DNA from: Actinomadura sp. DC4
GTDB lineage: Bacteria > Actinomycetota > Actinomycetes > Streptosporangiales > Streptosporangiaceae
DNA: 64,000 bases
Assembly (NCBI RefSeq): GCF_030406325.1
Contig: NZ_JAUEQY010000014.1
Coordinates: forward strand, 1-64,000
Direction of reading: 5' to 3'
Shown here piece after piece: positions 16,472-25,154 of this stretch (position 1 is the stretch's first letter; every line of letters starts with the position of its first letter). Under the pieces are notes generated by a model. The model did no database searches, was not told the DNA's origin, and saw only the letters and a program-made list of their open reading frames with translations. A program made the position numbers and the translations under genes.

Positions 16472-17029
16472 TCAGCGGGCGCGGCGTGTGATCCCGGCCG
16501 GCACCGGCTCGGGCTCCGCCTCGGGCGCCGACTCGGCCTCGGGGGCCGCCTCCGCCTCGGCCTCGGGCAGGCCGGTGTGCGGGTCGACCGGCGGCGCGGC
16601 GGCGGGCAGGAACACCCACTTCTTGTACGCCCAGAAGCGGAACAGCGTCGCGGCCGCGGTGCCCACGACCTGGGCGACGTTGAACGCGATGCCGTTGTGG
16701 AGGTCGAGGACGTAGTGGGTGACGCCGATGAACACCCAGGTGATCAGCAGGCCCACGCCGTTGAGGACGAAGAAGAGGATGTACTCGCGGCCCAGGCCGC
16801 TGGTGTCGCGGTGCCGGAAGGTCCAGAAGCGGTTCGCGAAGTAGGAGAACGTCGTCGCGATCGCGGTGCCGACACCGAAGGACGTCAACGGCCCCACGCC
16901 GAGGCCCAGGTGGAGGGTGTCGGAGATCCCGATGGTGATGACGAAGTTGAGTACGCCGATCACGCCGAACTTTGCCACCTCGTGCACGAGGTGGGCGAAT
17001 CGTCGGTACAGATTTACGGCGATTCTCAC
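16472..17029 (-). CDS. GtrA-family membrane protein
   Basis: A 185-residue protein with four predicted transmembrane helices (around residues 20-40, 45-65, 82-102 and 112-135). FGVIGVLNFVITIGISD and FSYFANRFWTFR are classic GtrA/DPMS_TM motifs. GtrA-type proteins are thought to flip or bind polyprenyl-phosphate-linked sugars during surface-polysaccharide modification. The last ~45 residues are an unusual Ala/Glu/Pro-rich acidic tail ending in ITRRAR. It is transcribed alone and ends at a strong terminator. Confidence 0.88.
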   Translation of the reverse strand: MRIAVNLYRRFAHLVHEVAKFGVIGVLNFVITIGISDTLHLGLGVGPLTSFGVGTAIATTFSYFANRFWTFRHRDTSGLGREYILFFVLNGVGLLITWVFIGVTHYVLDLHNGIAFNVAQVVGTAAATLFRFWAYKKWVFLPAAAPPVDPHTGLPEAEAEAAPEAESAPEAEPEPVPAGITRRAR

Positions 17030-17220
17030 GAAGGGAGACCTTTCATTCGCGGTCGCGGTTGATCGCGCATCCTCGGTAGGCCCGCAACTCTCCTTACCCC
17101 CGGCACGACGAGGATAGACGGGGTTCGTGGCAGCATGTGCCTGTGGCCCCCGATTCTGGCAGCCGCCGATCGCGGCCGCCGGTCATATGACGGGATACGG
17201 CTCATGTCTCTCCGACCGAG

Positions 17221-18375
17221 GTGATCATGGACTACCGGCTCGACGACGAGCACGAGACCCTGCGCAAGACCGTTGAGGAGTTCGCCCGCGACGTTGTCGC
17301 TCCACAGGCCGAACGACTGGACGCGGACGAGGAGTTCCCGTACGACATCGTTCGCCAGATGGGCGACATGGGGTTGTTCGGGCTGCCCTTCCCCGAGGAG
17401 TACGGCGGCATGGGCGGCGACTACTTCGCCCTCTGCCTGGCTCTGGAGGAGCTCGCGCGGGTCGACTCCTCCGTGGCGATCACTCTCGAGGCCGCGGTGT
17501 CGCTCGGCGCGATGCCGATCTACCGGTTCGGCACCGAGGAACAGAAGCAGACCTGGCTGCCCGAGCTCCTGGCCGGCCGCGCCCTGGGTGCCTTCGGCCT
17601 GACCGAGCCGGGCGGCGGCACCGACGCGGGCGCCACTCGTACGACCGCCAAGCTCGTCGACGGCCAGTGGGTGATCAACGGCACCAAGTGCTTCATCACC
17701 AACTCCGGCACCGACATCACCTCGCTCGTCACCGCCACCGCGGTGACCGGCGGCTCCGAGGGCGGCAAGCGCGAGATCTCCTCGATCATCGTGCCGACGC
17801 CCAACGACGGTCTCTCGGTCGCGCCGAAATACTCCAAGGTCGGCTGGCACGCCTCCGACACGCGCGAGCTGTCCTTCAGCGACTGCCGGGTGCCGGAGGA
17901 GAACCTCCTCGGCGAGCGGGGCCGCGGCTACGCCAACTTCCTGTCGATCCTCGACGAGGGGCGCATCGCGATCTCGGCGCTCGCCACCGGCCTCGCCCAG
18001 GCCTGCCTGGACGAGTCGGTCAAGTACGCCAAGGAGCGCACCGCCTTCGGCGCGCCGATCGGCAAGAACCAGTCGATCGCCTTCAAGATCGCCGACATGG
18101 AGGTGCGCACCCACACGGCCCGGCTCGCGTGGTACCGCGCCGCCGAGCGGATGATGCGCGGCGAGCCGTTCAAGAAGGAGGCCGCCATCGCCAAGCTGCA
18201 CTCCTCGGAGATCGCGGTCACCAACGCCCGCGAGGCCACCCAGATCTACGGCGGCTACGGCTTCATGAACGAATACCCCGTCGCCCGCCACTGGAGAGAC
18301 TCCAAGATCTTGGAGATCGGCGAGGGCACGTCCGAGGTCCAGCGCATGCTCATCGCGCGCGAGCTGGGGCTATAG
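17221..18375 (+). CDS. Acyl-CoA dehydrogenase
   Basis: A 384-residue FAD-dependent acyl-CoA dehydrogenase that introduces an alpha-beta double bond in acyl-CoA. Signatures include LGAFGLTEPGGGTDAGATRT, WVINGTKCFITNSG, FGAPIGKNQSIAFKIADM and the C-terminal QIYGGYGFMNEYPVARHWRD plus IGEGTSEVQRMLIAR. The catalytic Glu would lie in the EGTSEVQ segment. The start is GTG at 17221 or ATG at 17227. It is followed 20 nt later by purK, an arrangement probably reflecting gene packing rather than function. Confidence 0.93.
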   Translation: MIMDYRLDDEHETLRKTVEEFARDVVAPQAERLDADEEFPYDIVRQMGDMGLFGLPFPEEYGGMGGDYFALCLALEELARVDSSVAITLEAAVSLGAMPIYRFGTEEQKQTWLPELLAGRALGAFGLTEPGGGTDAGATRTTAKLVDGQWVINGTKCFITNSGTDITSLVTATAVTGGSEGGKREISSIIVPTPNDGLSVAPKYSKVGWHASDTRELSFSDCRVPEENLLGERGRGYANFLSILDEGRIAISALATGLAQACLDESVKYAKERTAFGAPIGKNQSIAFKIADMEVRTHTARLAWYRAAERMMRGEPFKKEAAIAKLHSSEIAVTNAREATQIYGGYGFMNEYPVARHWRDSKILEIGEGTSEVQRMLIARELGL

Positions 18376-18395
18376 GGGCCGGTAGGCTGCGTGGC

Positions 18396-19541
18396 GTGAC
18401 GGACAGGCAAGGTATACCCGCCGTCGGCATGGTGGGGGGCGGGCAGCTCGCCCGCATGACCCAGCAGGCGGCGATCGGTCTCGGCGTGACGCTCCGCGTC
18501 CTCAGCGACAGCGCGCACGCCTCCGCCGCGCGAGTCATCTCCGACGTCCGCGTCGGAGATCACCGCTCGCTCGACGACCTGAGCACCTTCGCCAAGGACT
18601 GCGACGTGGTCACGTTCGACCACGAGCACGTCCCGGGGGAGTTCATCAAGGCCCTGGAGGAGTCCGGGACGGCGTGCCGTCCCGGCTCCGCCGCGCTGCT
18701 GCACGCCCAGGACAAACGGGCGATGCGCGAGCGGCTGAGCGGCATGGGTGTGGCGGTGCCGAGGTTCGCGCCGGTCGCGAGTCTGGCCGACGCCGAGGAG
18801 TTCGGCGCCTGGCCGCTCGTCCTCAAGGCCGTACGCGGCGGTTACGACGGCAAGGGCGTGTGGGTCTGCGAGTCGCCCGCCGAGGCCCGCGAGGTGATCC
18901 AGCGCGCCGCGGCCGAGGGGATCGAGCTCCTCGCCGAGGAGCACGTGCCGTTCCGCCGCGAGCTGGCCGCCCTGGTGGCCCGCTCGCCGTACGGCCAGGG
19001 CGCGGCGTACCCGATCGTGGAGACCGTGCAGCGCGACGGCATCTGCCACGAGGTGATCGCGCCGGCGCCCGGCCTCGACGCCGACCGGGCCGAGGAGGCC
19101 CAGCGGCTGGCGCTGGGCATCGCCGACCGGCTCGGCGTGACCGGCCTGCTCGCCGTCGAGCTGTTCGAGACCGACCGCGGCGTTCTGGTCAACGAGCTGG
19201 CGATGCGCCCGCACAACTCCGGCCACTGGACGATCGAGGGTTCGCGCACCTCGCAGTTCGAGCAGCACCTGCGCGCCGTCCTCGACCTGCCGCTCGGCGA
19301 CACCCGGCCCACCGCGCCGTACGCCGTGATGGCCAACGTCCTCGGCGGTGACGAGCCACAGATCTACCCGCGCTACATCCACGTCATGGCGCACGATCCC
19401 GGCATGAAGGTGCACTTCTACGGCAAGGACATCCGGCCGGGCCGCAAGATCGGCCACGTGACGGCGCTCGGCGACGACCTGGACGAGGTACGCGAGCGGG
19501 CCCGCCACGCGGCCGACTACCTCAGGAACGGACCCCGATGA
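18396..19541 (+). CDS. purK: 5-(carboxyamino)imidazole ribonucleotide synthase PurK
   Basis: A 381-residue ATP-grasp enzyme of purine biosynthesis that converts AIR, ATP and bicarbonate to N5-CAIR. The N-terminal nucleotide fold shows [17 protein letters not shown]. The ATP-grasp core shows [32 protein letters not shown] and [17 protein letters not shown]. The GTG at 18396 ([11 protein letters not shown]) is the likely start, giving the normal length. The stop overlaps the purE start by 4 bp (ATGA), consistent with coupled PurK-PurE production. Confidence 0.95.
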   Translation: MTDRQGIPAVGMVGGGQLARMTQQAAIGLGVTLRVLSDSAHASAARVISDVRVGDHRSLDDLSTFAKDCDVVTFDHEHVPGEFIKALEESGTACRPGSAALLHAQDKRAMRERLSGMGVAVPRFAPVASLADAEEFGAWPLVLKAVRGGYDGKGVWVCESPAEAREVIQRAAAEGIELLAEEHVPFRRELAALVARSPYGQGAAYPIVETVQRDGICHEVIAPAPGLDADRAEEAQRLALGIADRLGVTGLLAVELFETDRGVLVNELAMRPHNSGHWTIEGSRTSQFEQHLRAVLDLPLGDTRPTAPYAVMANVLGGDEPQIYPRYIHVMAHDPGMKVHFYGKDIRPGRKIGHVTALGDDLDEVRERARHAADYLRNGPR

Positions 19542-20029
19542 GCGTTGGCGTCGTGATGGGCAGCGACTCGGACTGGCCGGTGATGAAGGCCGCCGCCGAG
19601 GCGCTGGAGGAGTTCGGCGTGGCGTACGAGGCGGACGTGGTCTCGGCGCACCGGATGCCGCACGACATGATCGCGTACGGCGAGGAGGCGGCCGGGCGCG
19701 GGCTTCAGGTGATCATCGCGGGCGCCGGCGGCGCCGCCCACCTGCCGGGCATGCTGGCCTCGGTCACGCCGCTGCCGGTGATCGGCGTGCCGGTCCCGCT
19801 GAAGTACCTCGACGGCATGGACTCCCTGCTGTCGATCGTGCAGATGCCCGCCGGGGTGCCGGTCGCGGCGGTCGCGGTCGGCAACGCCCGCAACGCCGGC
19901 CTGCTGGCCGTCCGCATCCTCGCGGCGAGCGACTCCGACCTACGCGAGCGCATGGAGGAGTTCCAGCGCGACCTGCACGACCAGGCCAAGGCCAAGGGCG
20001 ACCGGCTGCGCCGCGCCTCAGCGGGGTAG
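19538..20029 (+). CDS. purE: N5-carboxyaminoimidazole ribonucleotide mutase PurE
   Basis: This 163-residue class I PurE rearranges N5-CAIR to CAIR. The motifs [19 protein letters not shown], the [15 protein letters not shown] loop and [20 protein letters not shown] are complete. It is translationally coupled to purK. Its last 12 bp overlap the end of the convergent CoA-binding protein gene. Confidence 0.96.
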   Translation: MSVGVVMGSDSDWPVMKAAAEALEEFGVAYEADVVSAHRMPHDMIAYGEEAAGRGLQVIIAGAGGAAHLPGMLASVTPLPVIGVPVPLKYLDGMDSLLSIVQMPAGVPVAAVAVGNARNAGLLAVRILAASDSDLRERMEEFQRDLHDQAKAKGDRLRRASAG

Positions 20030-20467
20030 GCCGAGCCGCGCCCACTCGATCGCCGGGCAGCGGTCCATGACCACGTCCAGACCGGCGTCGGCGGCCCGCC
20101 GCGCGGCGTCCTCATCGATCACGCCCAGCGGGAACCACAGCGCCCTGACCTCGCCGTCCGCCCGCGGCCCGTACGCGCCGAACATCGCGATCGCCTCGTC
20201 GGCCACCTGACCGGCGTGGCGTGAGCGGCGGTAGCCGCCGACGACGTGCACCGGCGCGGTCGCCTCGGCGAGCGAGGCGACCCCGGGCTCACCGAGGACG
20301 GTCTCGGCGTCGGGGTGGACCGGCACGATCGTCTTCCCGCGCGTCTGGAGCAGCGACGCCATGTCGTACGCGGTGCGCCCGGGGTTGTCGCGCAGGCCGA
20401 CGAACGCCCATGTCGTGGACGCCGTGAGAATGCGCCGGATGACCGCCTCGTCGTTCATGACGCTCAT
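20018..20467 (-). CDS. CoA-binding domain protein (YccU type)
   Basis: A 149-residue stand-alone CoA-binding Rossmann-like domain: [18 protein letters not shown] near the N-terminus, [17 protein letters not shown], and a C-terminal [20 protein letters not shown] then MDRCPAIEW. Such proteins occur widely, and the biochemical role is not settled. The start is 20467 or the ATG three codons later. It is convergent with purE, overlapping by 12 bp. Confidence 0.85.
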   Translation of the reverse strand: MSVMNDEAVIRRILTASTTWAFVGLRDNPGRTAYDMASLLQTRGKTIVPVHPDAETVLGEPGVASLAEATAPVHVVGGYRRSRHAGQVADEAIAMFGAYGPRADGEVRALWFPLGVIDEDAARRAADAGLDVVMDRCPAIEWARLGLPR

Positions 20468-20496
20468 AACCGTCTCGCGCCGCGTGGCGTTCCCGC

Positions 20497-20877
20497 TCAG
20501 CAGCCCTGACCGGCGTCGACGAGAATGCGGCGGATCGTGGTTCCGGATAGATCGGACTTGCGGACGAACGCCACGCAGCCGGGCACCGGCATGTCGAGGT
20601 AGTCGTCCAGCGTGTAGGTGGAGATCAGGATCAGGAGGGGCGACGCTGAAGGGGCGTCTCCCGCGATGGAGTCGACCAGGTCGAAGCCACTCTCGTCGCC
20701 GAGGTTGACGTCGATGAGCATGACGTCCGGCCGAGAGTCGGACATCAGGCTAAGCGCTCCCGCGCTGTTCGAGGCCACCCCGACGACGTTGATCTGCTCC
20801 CGCTCCAGAAGGTCGCGAGCGACCCGGAGGAAGCCGTCATCGTCGTCGACGATCAGGCATCGGACACCCATATCCAC
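20497..20877 (-). CDS. Single-domain response regulator (orphan receiver)
   Basis: A 126-residue receiver domain with no output domain: an acidic cluster near residues 11-14 (IVDDDDGF), phospho-acceptor Asp56 (DVMLIDVNLG), a hydroxyl residue in ILIST and a conserved Lys in FVRKSDL. There is no adjacent kinase. It could serve in a phosphorelay or act by protein-protein contact. It is divergent from the small ORF at 21142. Confidence 0.85.
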   Translation of the reverse strand: MDMGVRCLIVDDDDGFLRVARDLLEREQINVVGVASNSAGALSLMSDSRPDVMLIDVNLGDESGFDLVDSIAGDAPSASPLLILISTYTLDDYLDMPVPGCVAFVRKSDLSGTTIRRILVDAGQGC

Positions 20878-21141
20878 AACAGTACGCGCGGTTTTTCGCG
20901 AGTACGGATAACGGGAATCCGCAGGTAAGGCTGGCAGGGGGCGGAGAACGGTGGGTGGCCGTGCAGACGTCGGCCCGGCCCACCTTCGAAGGTGGAAGGA
21001 GGCCCCGGACCGCCGACAAGAGGAGGGGCACCATGCGCCGGCAACGGTCCCGATGCGCCGGACCCGATCGCATCGCCGTACACCCGGAGCGAGGCGCGGC
21101 GCGCTCCTGCCGCGCTGCCGTACCGGCTCTGCGCTAGGACC
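20878..21141. other. Divergent intergenic region
   Basis: A 264-nt region between the orphan receiver (minus) and the small protein at 21142 (plus). Open frames exist but have no recognisable protein character. I see no clear -10/-35 pair. Both flanking genes are presumably driven from here. Confidence 0.4.
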
Positions 21142-21450
21142 ATGGTGAACCCCGTGTTCGACTCACCCGGAGGCTTTCCCGCCACGGTGTACGTGGCGAT
21201 CTGCCTGCCGGCCGACGCGATGCCGGGCGCCCTGGCCAGGATCCAGCGCGCCCTCGCGGACGCCGCGCGTAAGACGTCGGAGGCCGGGCGCCCCGTCCAC
21301 TACGTGAACGGGATGTACATGCCCGCCCAGCACCGCCTGCTGTGCGTGTTCACCGCCGCGTGCACGGAAGCCGTGGACGCCACCGTCGAGCGGGTACGGC
21401 TGCCGTACGAGCGGATCAAGGCCGTCACCGAGGGCCCGGCCCCCGCCTGA
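21142..21450 (+). CDS. Small DUF4242/SCO4226-like protein
   Basis: A 102-residue protein of alpha/beta composition: ATVYVAICLPADAM, ALARIQRALADAARKTSEAG, PVHYVNGMYMPAQHRLLCVF, and EAVDATVERVRLPYERIKAV. The order strand, helix, paired strands, helix, strand resembles the ferredoxin-like dimeric barrel of DUF4242 (SCO4226-type, nickel-binding in one studied case). The ATG at 21142 was chosen because it begins the structured part; the frame upstream is compositionally random. The function is unknown and the family match is by pattern only. Confidence 0.6.
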   Translation: MVNPVFDSPGGFPATVYVAICLPADAMPGALARIQRALADAARKTSEAGRPVHYVNGMYMPAQHRLLCVFTAACTEAVDATVERVRLPYERIKAVTEGPAPA

Positions 21451-21471
21451 CGGCGGGAGCCGGGATCGCTT

Positions 21472-22791
21472 CTAGGGGCGGCCCAGCGCGCGGTAGTGCC
21501 AGCCGGCGGCCCGCCAGCGCTCGGGGTCGAGCGCGTTGCGGCCGTCGACGATGTTGCGTTCCGCCACGAACGCCCCGAGCTCCTCGGGGTCGAGGTCGCG
21601 GAACTCCTTCCACTCCGTGAGCAGGAGCACCACGTGTGCGTCCGCGACGGCGTCCTGGGCGGACGTGCCGTATCCGAGCTCGGGGTGGGCCCGGCGGGCG
21701 TTCTCCAGGGCCTGCGGGTCGAAGACGGTCACCTGGCCGCCCTGCGCGCGGATCGAGGTGGCCACGTCGAGCGCGGGCGAGTCGCGGATGTCGTCGGAGT
21801 TGGGCTTGAACGCCGCGCCCAGCACGCCGACCGTACGGCCGATGAACGAGCCGCCGAGCAGCTCGCGCGCCAGGTCGACCATGCGGATGCGGCGCCGGAT
21901 GTTGATCGCGTCGACCTCGCGCAGGAACGACAGCGCCTGGTCGACGCCCAGCTCGCCGGCGCGCGCCATGAACGCGCGGATGTCCTTGGGAAGGCAGCCG
22001 CCGCCGAATCCGAGACCGGCGCCGAGGAACTTGCCGCCGATTCGATCGTCGTGGGAAAGAGCTTCGGAGAGTTTCGTCACATCGGCGTGCGCGGCCTCGC
22101 AGACCTCCGCCATCGCGTTGATGAAGGAGATCTTCGTGGCGAGGAAGGCGTTCGCCGAGACCTTGACCAACTCGGAGGTCGCGTAGTCGGTGACGATCAG
22201 GGGCACGCCCTCTGAGGTCATGGGCGTGTAGACGTCGCGCAGGACCTTTTCCGCGCGGTCGGACTCGACGCCGATGACGATGCGGTCGGGGTGCAGGGTG
22301 TCCTCGACGGCATAGCCCTCGCGGAGGAACTCCGGGTTCCAGGCGAGTTCGGCCAGGTCACCGGCGGGAGACAGCCGGGCGAGCCGGCGCGAGAGGCGTT
22401 CGGCGGTGCCGACCGGGACCGTCGACTTGCCGATCACGAGGCAGGCGCGCGTGAGGCGGGGCGCGAGCGCGGTGATCGTGTCGTCGACGTAGCTCATGTC
22501 GGCGGCGTACTCGCCGGGTTTCTGCGGTGTGCCCACGCAGACGAAGTGGACGTCGCCGAACTCGGCCGCCTCGTCGTAGGAGGTGGAGAACCGAAGCCGT
22601 CCGTTCTCGAGGTTGCGGCGCAGGATCGGTTCAAGGCCGGGTTCGTAGAACGGCAGCTCACCTGCGGACAGGCGGGCGATCTTGTCCGCGTCCACGTCGA
22701 TGCCGAGCACCTCGTAGCCCAGTTCGGCCATGCAAGCCGCGTGGGTGGCGCCCAGGTAGCCAGTGCCGATCACGGTCAAGCGTTGTGCCAA
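21472..22791 (-). CDS. UDP-glucose 6-dehydrogenase
   Basis: A 439-residue NAD-dependent enzyme that oxidises UDP-glucose to UDP-glucuronate. It has the Rossmann start RLTVIGTGYLGATHAACMAE, the conserved substrate region EFLREGYAVEDTLHPDRIV, the catalytic Cys in GFGGGCLPKDIRAF and a C-terminal UDP-binding domain. I favour the TTG at 22791 because a GGGAGG ribosome-binding site sits 7 nt upstream; an in-frame ATG at 22809 would place that site inside the coding region. It may feed glucuronate to the wall glycopolymers encoded later in the window. It is divergent from the second acyl-CoA dehydrogenase. Confidence 0.92.
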   Translation of the reverse strand: MAQRLTVIGTGYLGATHAACMAELGYEVLGIDVDADKIARLSAGELPFYEPGLEPILRRNLENGRLRFSTSYDEAAEFGDVHFVCVGTPQKPGEYAADMSYVDDTITALAPRLTRACLVIGKSTVPVGTAERLSRRLARLSPAGDLAELAWNPEFLREGYAVEDTLHPDRIVIGVESDRAEKVLRDVYTPMTSEGVPLIVTDYATSELVKVSANAFLATKISFINAMAEVCEAAHADVTKLSEALSHDDRIGGKFLGAGLGFGGGCLPKDIRAFMARAGELGVDQALSFLREVDAINIRRRIRMVDLARELLGGSFIGRTVGVLGAAFKPNSDDIRDSPALDVATSIRAQGGQVTVFDPQALENARRAHPELGYGTSAQDAVADAHVVLLLTEWKEFRDLDPEELGAFVAERNIVDGRNALDPERWRAAGWHYRALGRP

Positions 22792-22905
22792 GGCCCTGCC
22801 TCCCTTCATGAGAAATTGATGCCCGACCCCACTGACGTCCCCACGGGCCAGATCGCGATGCTACCGGCCCTACTGGCGAGTAGGTAGACAGCGTACGATC
22901 GGCAC

Positions 22906-24075
22906 ATGACCCCAGACTTTCCTCTGTACGAACTCTCCGAAGAGCACGGGCTCCTGCGGGAGACGGTCCGGGCTCTCGCCGACGCGAAGATCGCTCCGTC
23001 GGCGGCCGAGACGGACGAGAAGTCAGAGTTTCCCCAGGCCGTGTACGAAGCGCTGGTCCGGGCGGACCTGCACGCCGTGCATATTCCGGAGTCGTACGAG
23101 GGGGTCGGCGCCGATGCCCTCGCGACCGTCATAGTGATCGAGGAGGTCGCACGGGCGTGCGCCTCCTCCTCATTGATACCCGCGGTCAACAAGCTCGGCA
23201 CGGTACCGATCCTGCTTTCCGGATCGGAAGATCTGAAGAAGCGGTATCTGAGTCCTGTCGCTCGCGGTGAGGCGATGTTCTCCTACGCGCTGTCCGAGCC
23301 CGACGCCGGCAGCGACGCGGCCGCCATGCGGACCCGCGCCGTACGCGACGGCGACCACTGGGTTCTGAACGGCACCAAACGCTGGATCACCAACGCGGGC
23401 GTGTCGGACTACTACACCGTGATGGCGGTCACCGACCCGTCTCAGGGCGCCCGCGGCATCTCGGCCTTCGTCGTGGAGAAGTCCGACGAGGGCGTGAGCT
23501 TCGGCGCGCCGGAGAAGAAGCTCGGCATCAAGGGCTCGCCGACGCGCGAGGTCATCATGGAGGACGTGCGCATCCCGGCGGACCGGATCATCGGCGAGGA
23601 GGGGACCGGCTTCAAGACCGCGCTCGCCACCCTCGACCACACGCGCGTCACCATCGCGGCCCAGGCGCTGGGCATCGCCCAGGGCGCCTTGGACTACGCG
23701 GTCGGCTACGTCAAGGAGCGCGAGCAGTTCGGCAAGCCGATCGGTGACTTCCAGGGCGTGCAGTTCATGCTGGCGGACATGGCGATGAAGGTGGAGGCGG
23801 CACGGCAGCTGACGTACGCCGCCGCGGCCAAGTCCGAACGCCGGATGCTGGGCGCCGCCGAGAAGGATCTGACGTTCATCTCGTCCGCGGCCAAGTGCTT
23901 CGCCTCCGACGCCGCCATGGAGATCACGACGGACGCGGTCCAGCTCCTGGGCGGCTACGGTTATGTGAAGGACTACCCGGTCGAGCGCATGATGCGCGAC
24001 GCGAAGATCACTCAGATCTACGAGGGCACCAACCAGATCCAGCGCGTCGTGATGGCCCGCCAGATCCTGAAGTAG
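22906..24075 (+). CDS. Acyl-CoA dehydrogenase (second copy)
   Basis: This 389-residue FAD-dependent enzyme resembles short/branched-chain acyl-CoA dehydrogenases: MFSYALSEPDAGSDAAAMRT, HWVLNGTKRWITNAGVSDYY, RTQ-loop equivalent EREQFGKPIGDFQGVQFMLA, and the end QLLGGYGYVKDYPVERMMRD with IYEGTNQIQRVVMARQIL. The catalytic Glu is expected in YEGTNQI. It is related to but clearly distinct from the one at 17221. Actinomycetes usually carry many such paralogues, so the substrate cannot be named. Confidence 0.93.
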   Translation: MTPDFPLYELSEEHGLLRETVRALADAKIAPSAAETDEKSEFPQAVYEALVRADLHAVHIPESYEGVGADALATVIVIEEVARACASSSLIPAVNKLGTVPILLSGSEDLKKRYLSPVARGEAMFSYALSEPDAGSDAAAMRTRAVRDGDHWVLNGTKRWITNAGVSDYYTVMAVTDPSQGARGISAFVVEKSDEGVSFGAPEKKLGIKGSPTREVIMEDVRIPADRIIGEEGTGFKTALATLDHTRVTIAAQALGIAQGALDYAVGYVKEREQFGKPIGDFQGVQFMLADMAMKVEAARQLTYAAAAKSERRMLGAAEKDLTFISSAAKCFASDAAMEITTDAVQLLGGYGYVKDYPVERMMRDAKITQIYEGTNQIQRVVMARQILK

Positions 24076-24204
24076 GCCCCCTCCGCCTTATCGGCGGCGA
24101 TCGGATCAAGAGGGTCAGGTGACCGCCCTGAGGCGCTGATCATGGGCCAGCCGGCTGTTGCATCGCTCACCGTGGGCTAGTTCTGGCTAGGAGATGATCA
24201 GAAC

Positions 24205-24510
24205 ATGGAACCTTTCCCGCAAAGCCGGGTGAACGAGTGGCATGTTCTGATCGAGGAGTCCATGGTCGGTGGCGGTGAGCACAGGTTCCAAATGACGGCG
24301 GTCTTGCCGATCGGGCCCCACATCGAACAGGCCCGCGCCGTGGCGGCAGACGTGGCATGGCGGCATCGGCCCCGTAGTCCAATGCGCCCCAAGGGCCGAC
24401 AGGTGTTCCAGCTGAGTCCCGACAGCTGGCTCGTCGACGTGAAGGGCGCGACAACCCGATGTCACTTCCGTGTCTCAGTAGCCCTGCTGACCGCGACTGC
24501 CGACTCGTGA
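24205..24510 (+). CDS. Conserved-looking hypothetical protein
   Basis: A 101-residue ORF beginning MEPFPQSRVNEWHVLIEE and ending near FRVSVALLTATADS, with a CTAGGAG ribosome-binding site 10 nt upstream of the ATG. The composition (alternating hydrophobic strands, RFQMTAVLPIG, WLVDVKGATTRCHFRVSVA) looks like a small alpha/beta protein of a kind seen in actinomycetes. I do not recognise a named domain. No operon partner is evident. Confidence 0.55.
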   Translation: MEPFPQSRVNEWHVLIEESMVGGGEHRFQMTAVLPIGPHIEQARAVAADVAWRHRPRSPMRPKGRQVFQLSPDSWLVDVKGATTRCHFRVSVALLTATADS

Positions 24511-24599
24511 CCCAGAGAACGCCCGCCGGTTCCTTAAGGAGGCCTCCGGCCCCGCGCCGGGGCAGGTGCTTCGCAGCAGCCGCCCCGGCGCCCCCGCGG

Positions 24600-25031
24600 T
24601 TACGTCGGCATCAGCCAGATCCAGCCGGTGGTCGTCTGCCGGCGGCTCTTGAAGTACGCCGCTCGCAGTGACCCCAGGCGCCCCGGGGCCACCAGCAGGG
24701 TCTGGCGGCAGCCCGGGCACGTCATCTCGCCGTACGGTTCCGGGGCCGACTTCACCGGCCATAGCGCCTCGCAGTCAAAGGCGCTATGGAGAACATGGAA
24801 CGCCGAACAGTCATCACATCGGATGACATGGCCCTGCGGAACGTACCCCCCGTCTCTGAGTTGCCGGTATTCCGCCCGTATCGCGCGTCCCCATGTTGAA
24901 ACCAATTCGGTTACCGAGCCGTACATGGCGATGATCTCAGGCCATGTGAGGTGGCGTAACGTGCCGTTCGGGCAGCGTGTACAGGCGGATCCCCCCGGCC
25001 GCTGATGATCGTAATAGGTCCAGTGAGGCAT
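24600..25031 (-). CDS. Hypothetical protein with zinc-ribbon-like Cys pairs
   Basis: A 143-residue protein with three Cys-x-x-Cys pairs: CTRC near residue 17, CDDC near residue 72 and CPGC near residue 106. This implies one or two zinc-binding ribbons. TWPEIIAMYGSVTELVSTWG and IRAEYRQLRDGGYVPQGH look helical between them. The local base composition is less GC-rich than its neighbours, which could mean recent acquisition. There is no recognised domain; nucleic-acid or protein binding is a guess from the Cys pairs. Confidence 0.6.
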   Translation of the reverse strand: MPHWTYYDHQRPGGSACTRCPNGTLRHLTWPEIIAMYGSVTELVSTWGRAIRAEYRQLRDGGYVPQGHVIRCDDCSAFHVLHSAFDCEALWPVKSAPEPYGEMTCPGCRQTLLVAPGRLGSLRAAYFKSRRQTTTGWIWLMPT

Positions 25032-25154
25032 AGCGGCCCCCCCGCTTCTTCTCCGGCCCCTTTTATCACTGTCAGGAAACAGCCGAAGCGGGGAAAAGCG
25101 CCACCCCGAAAGTACGGGATTGACCCCTACGAACCGTCGTGATAAATCATCAGA

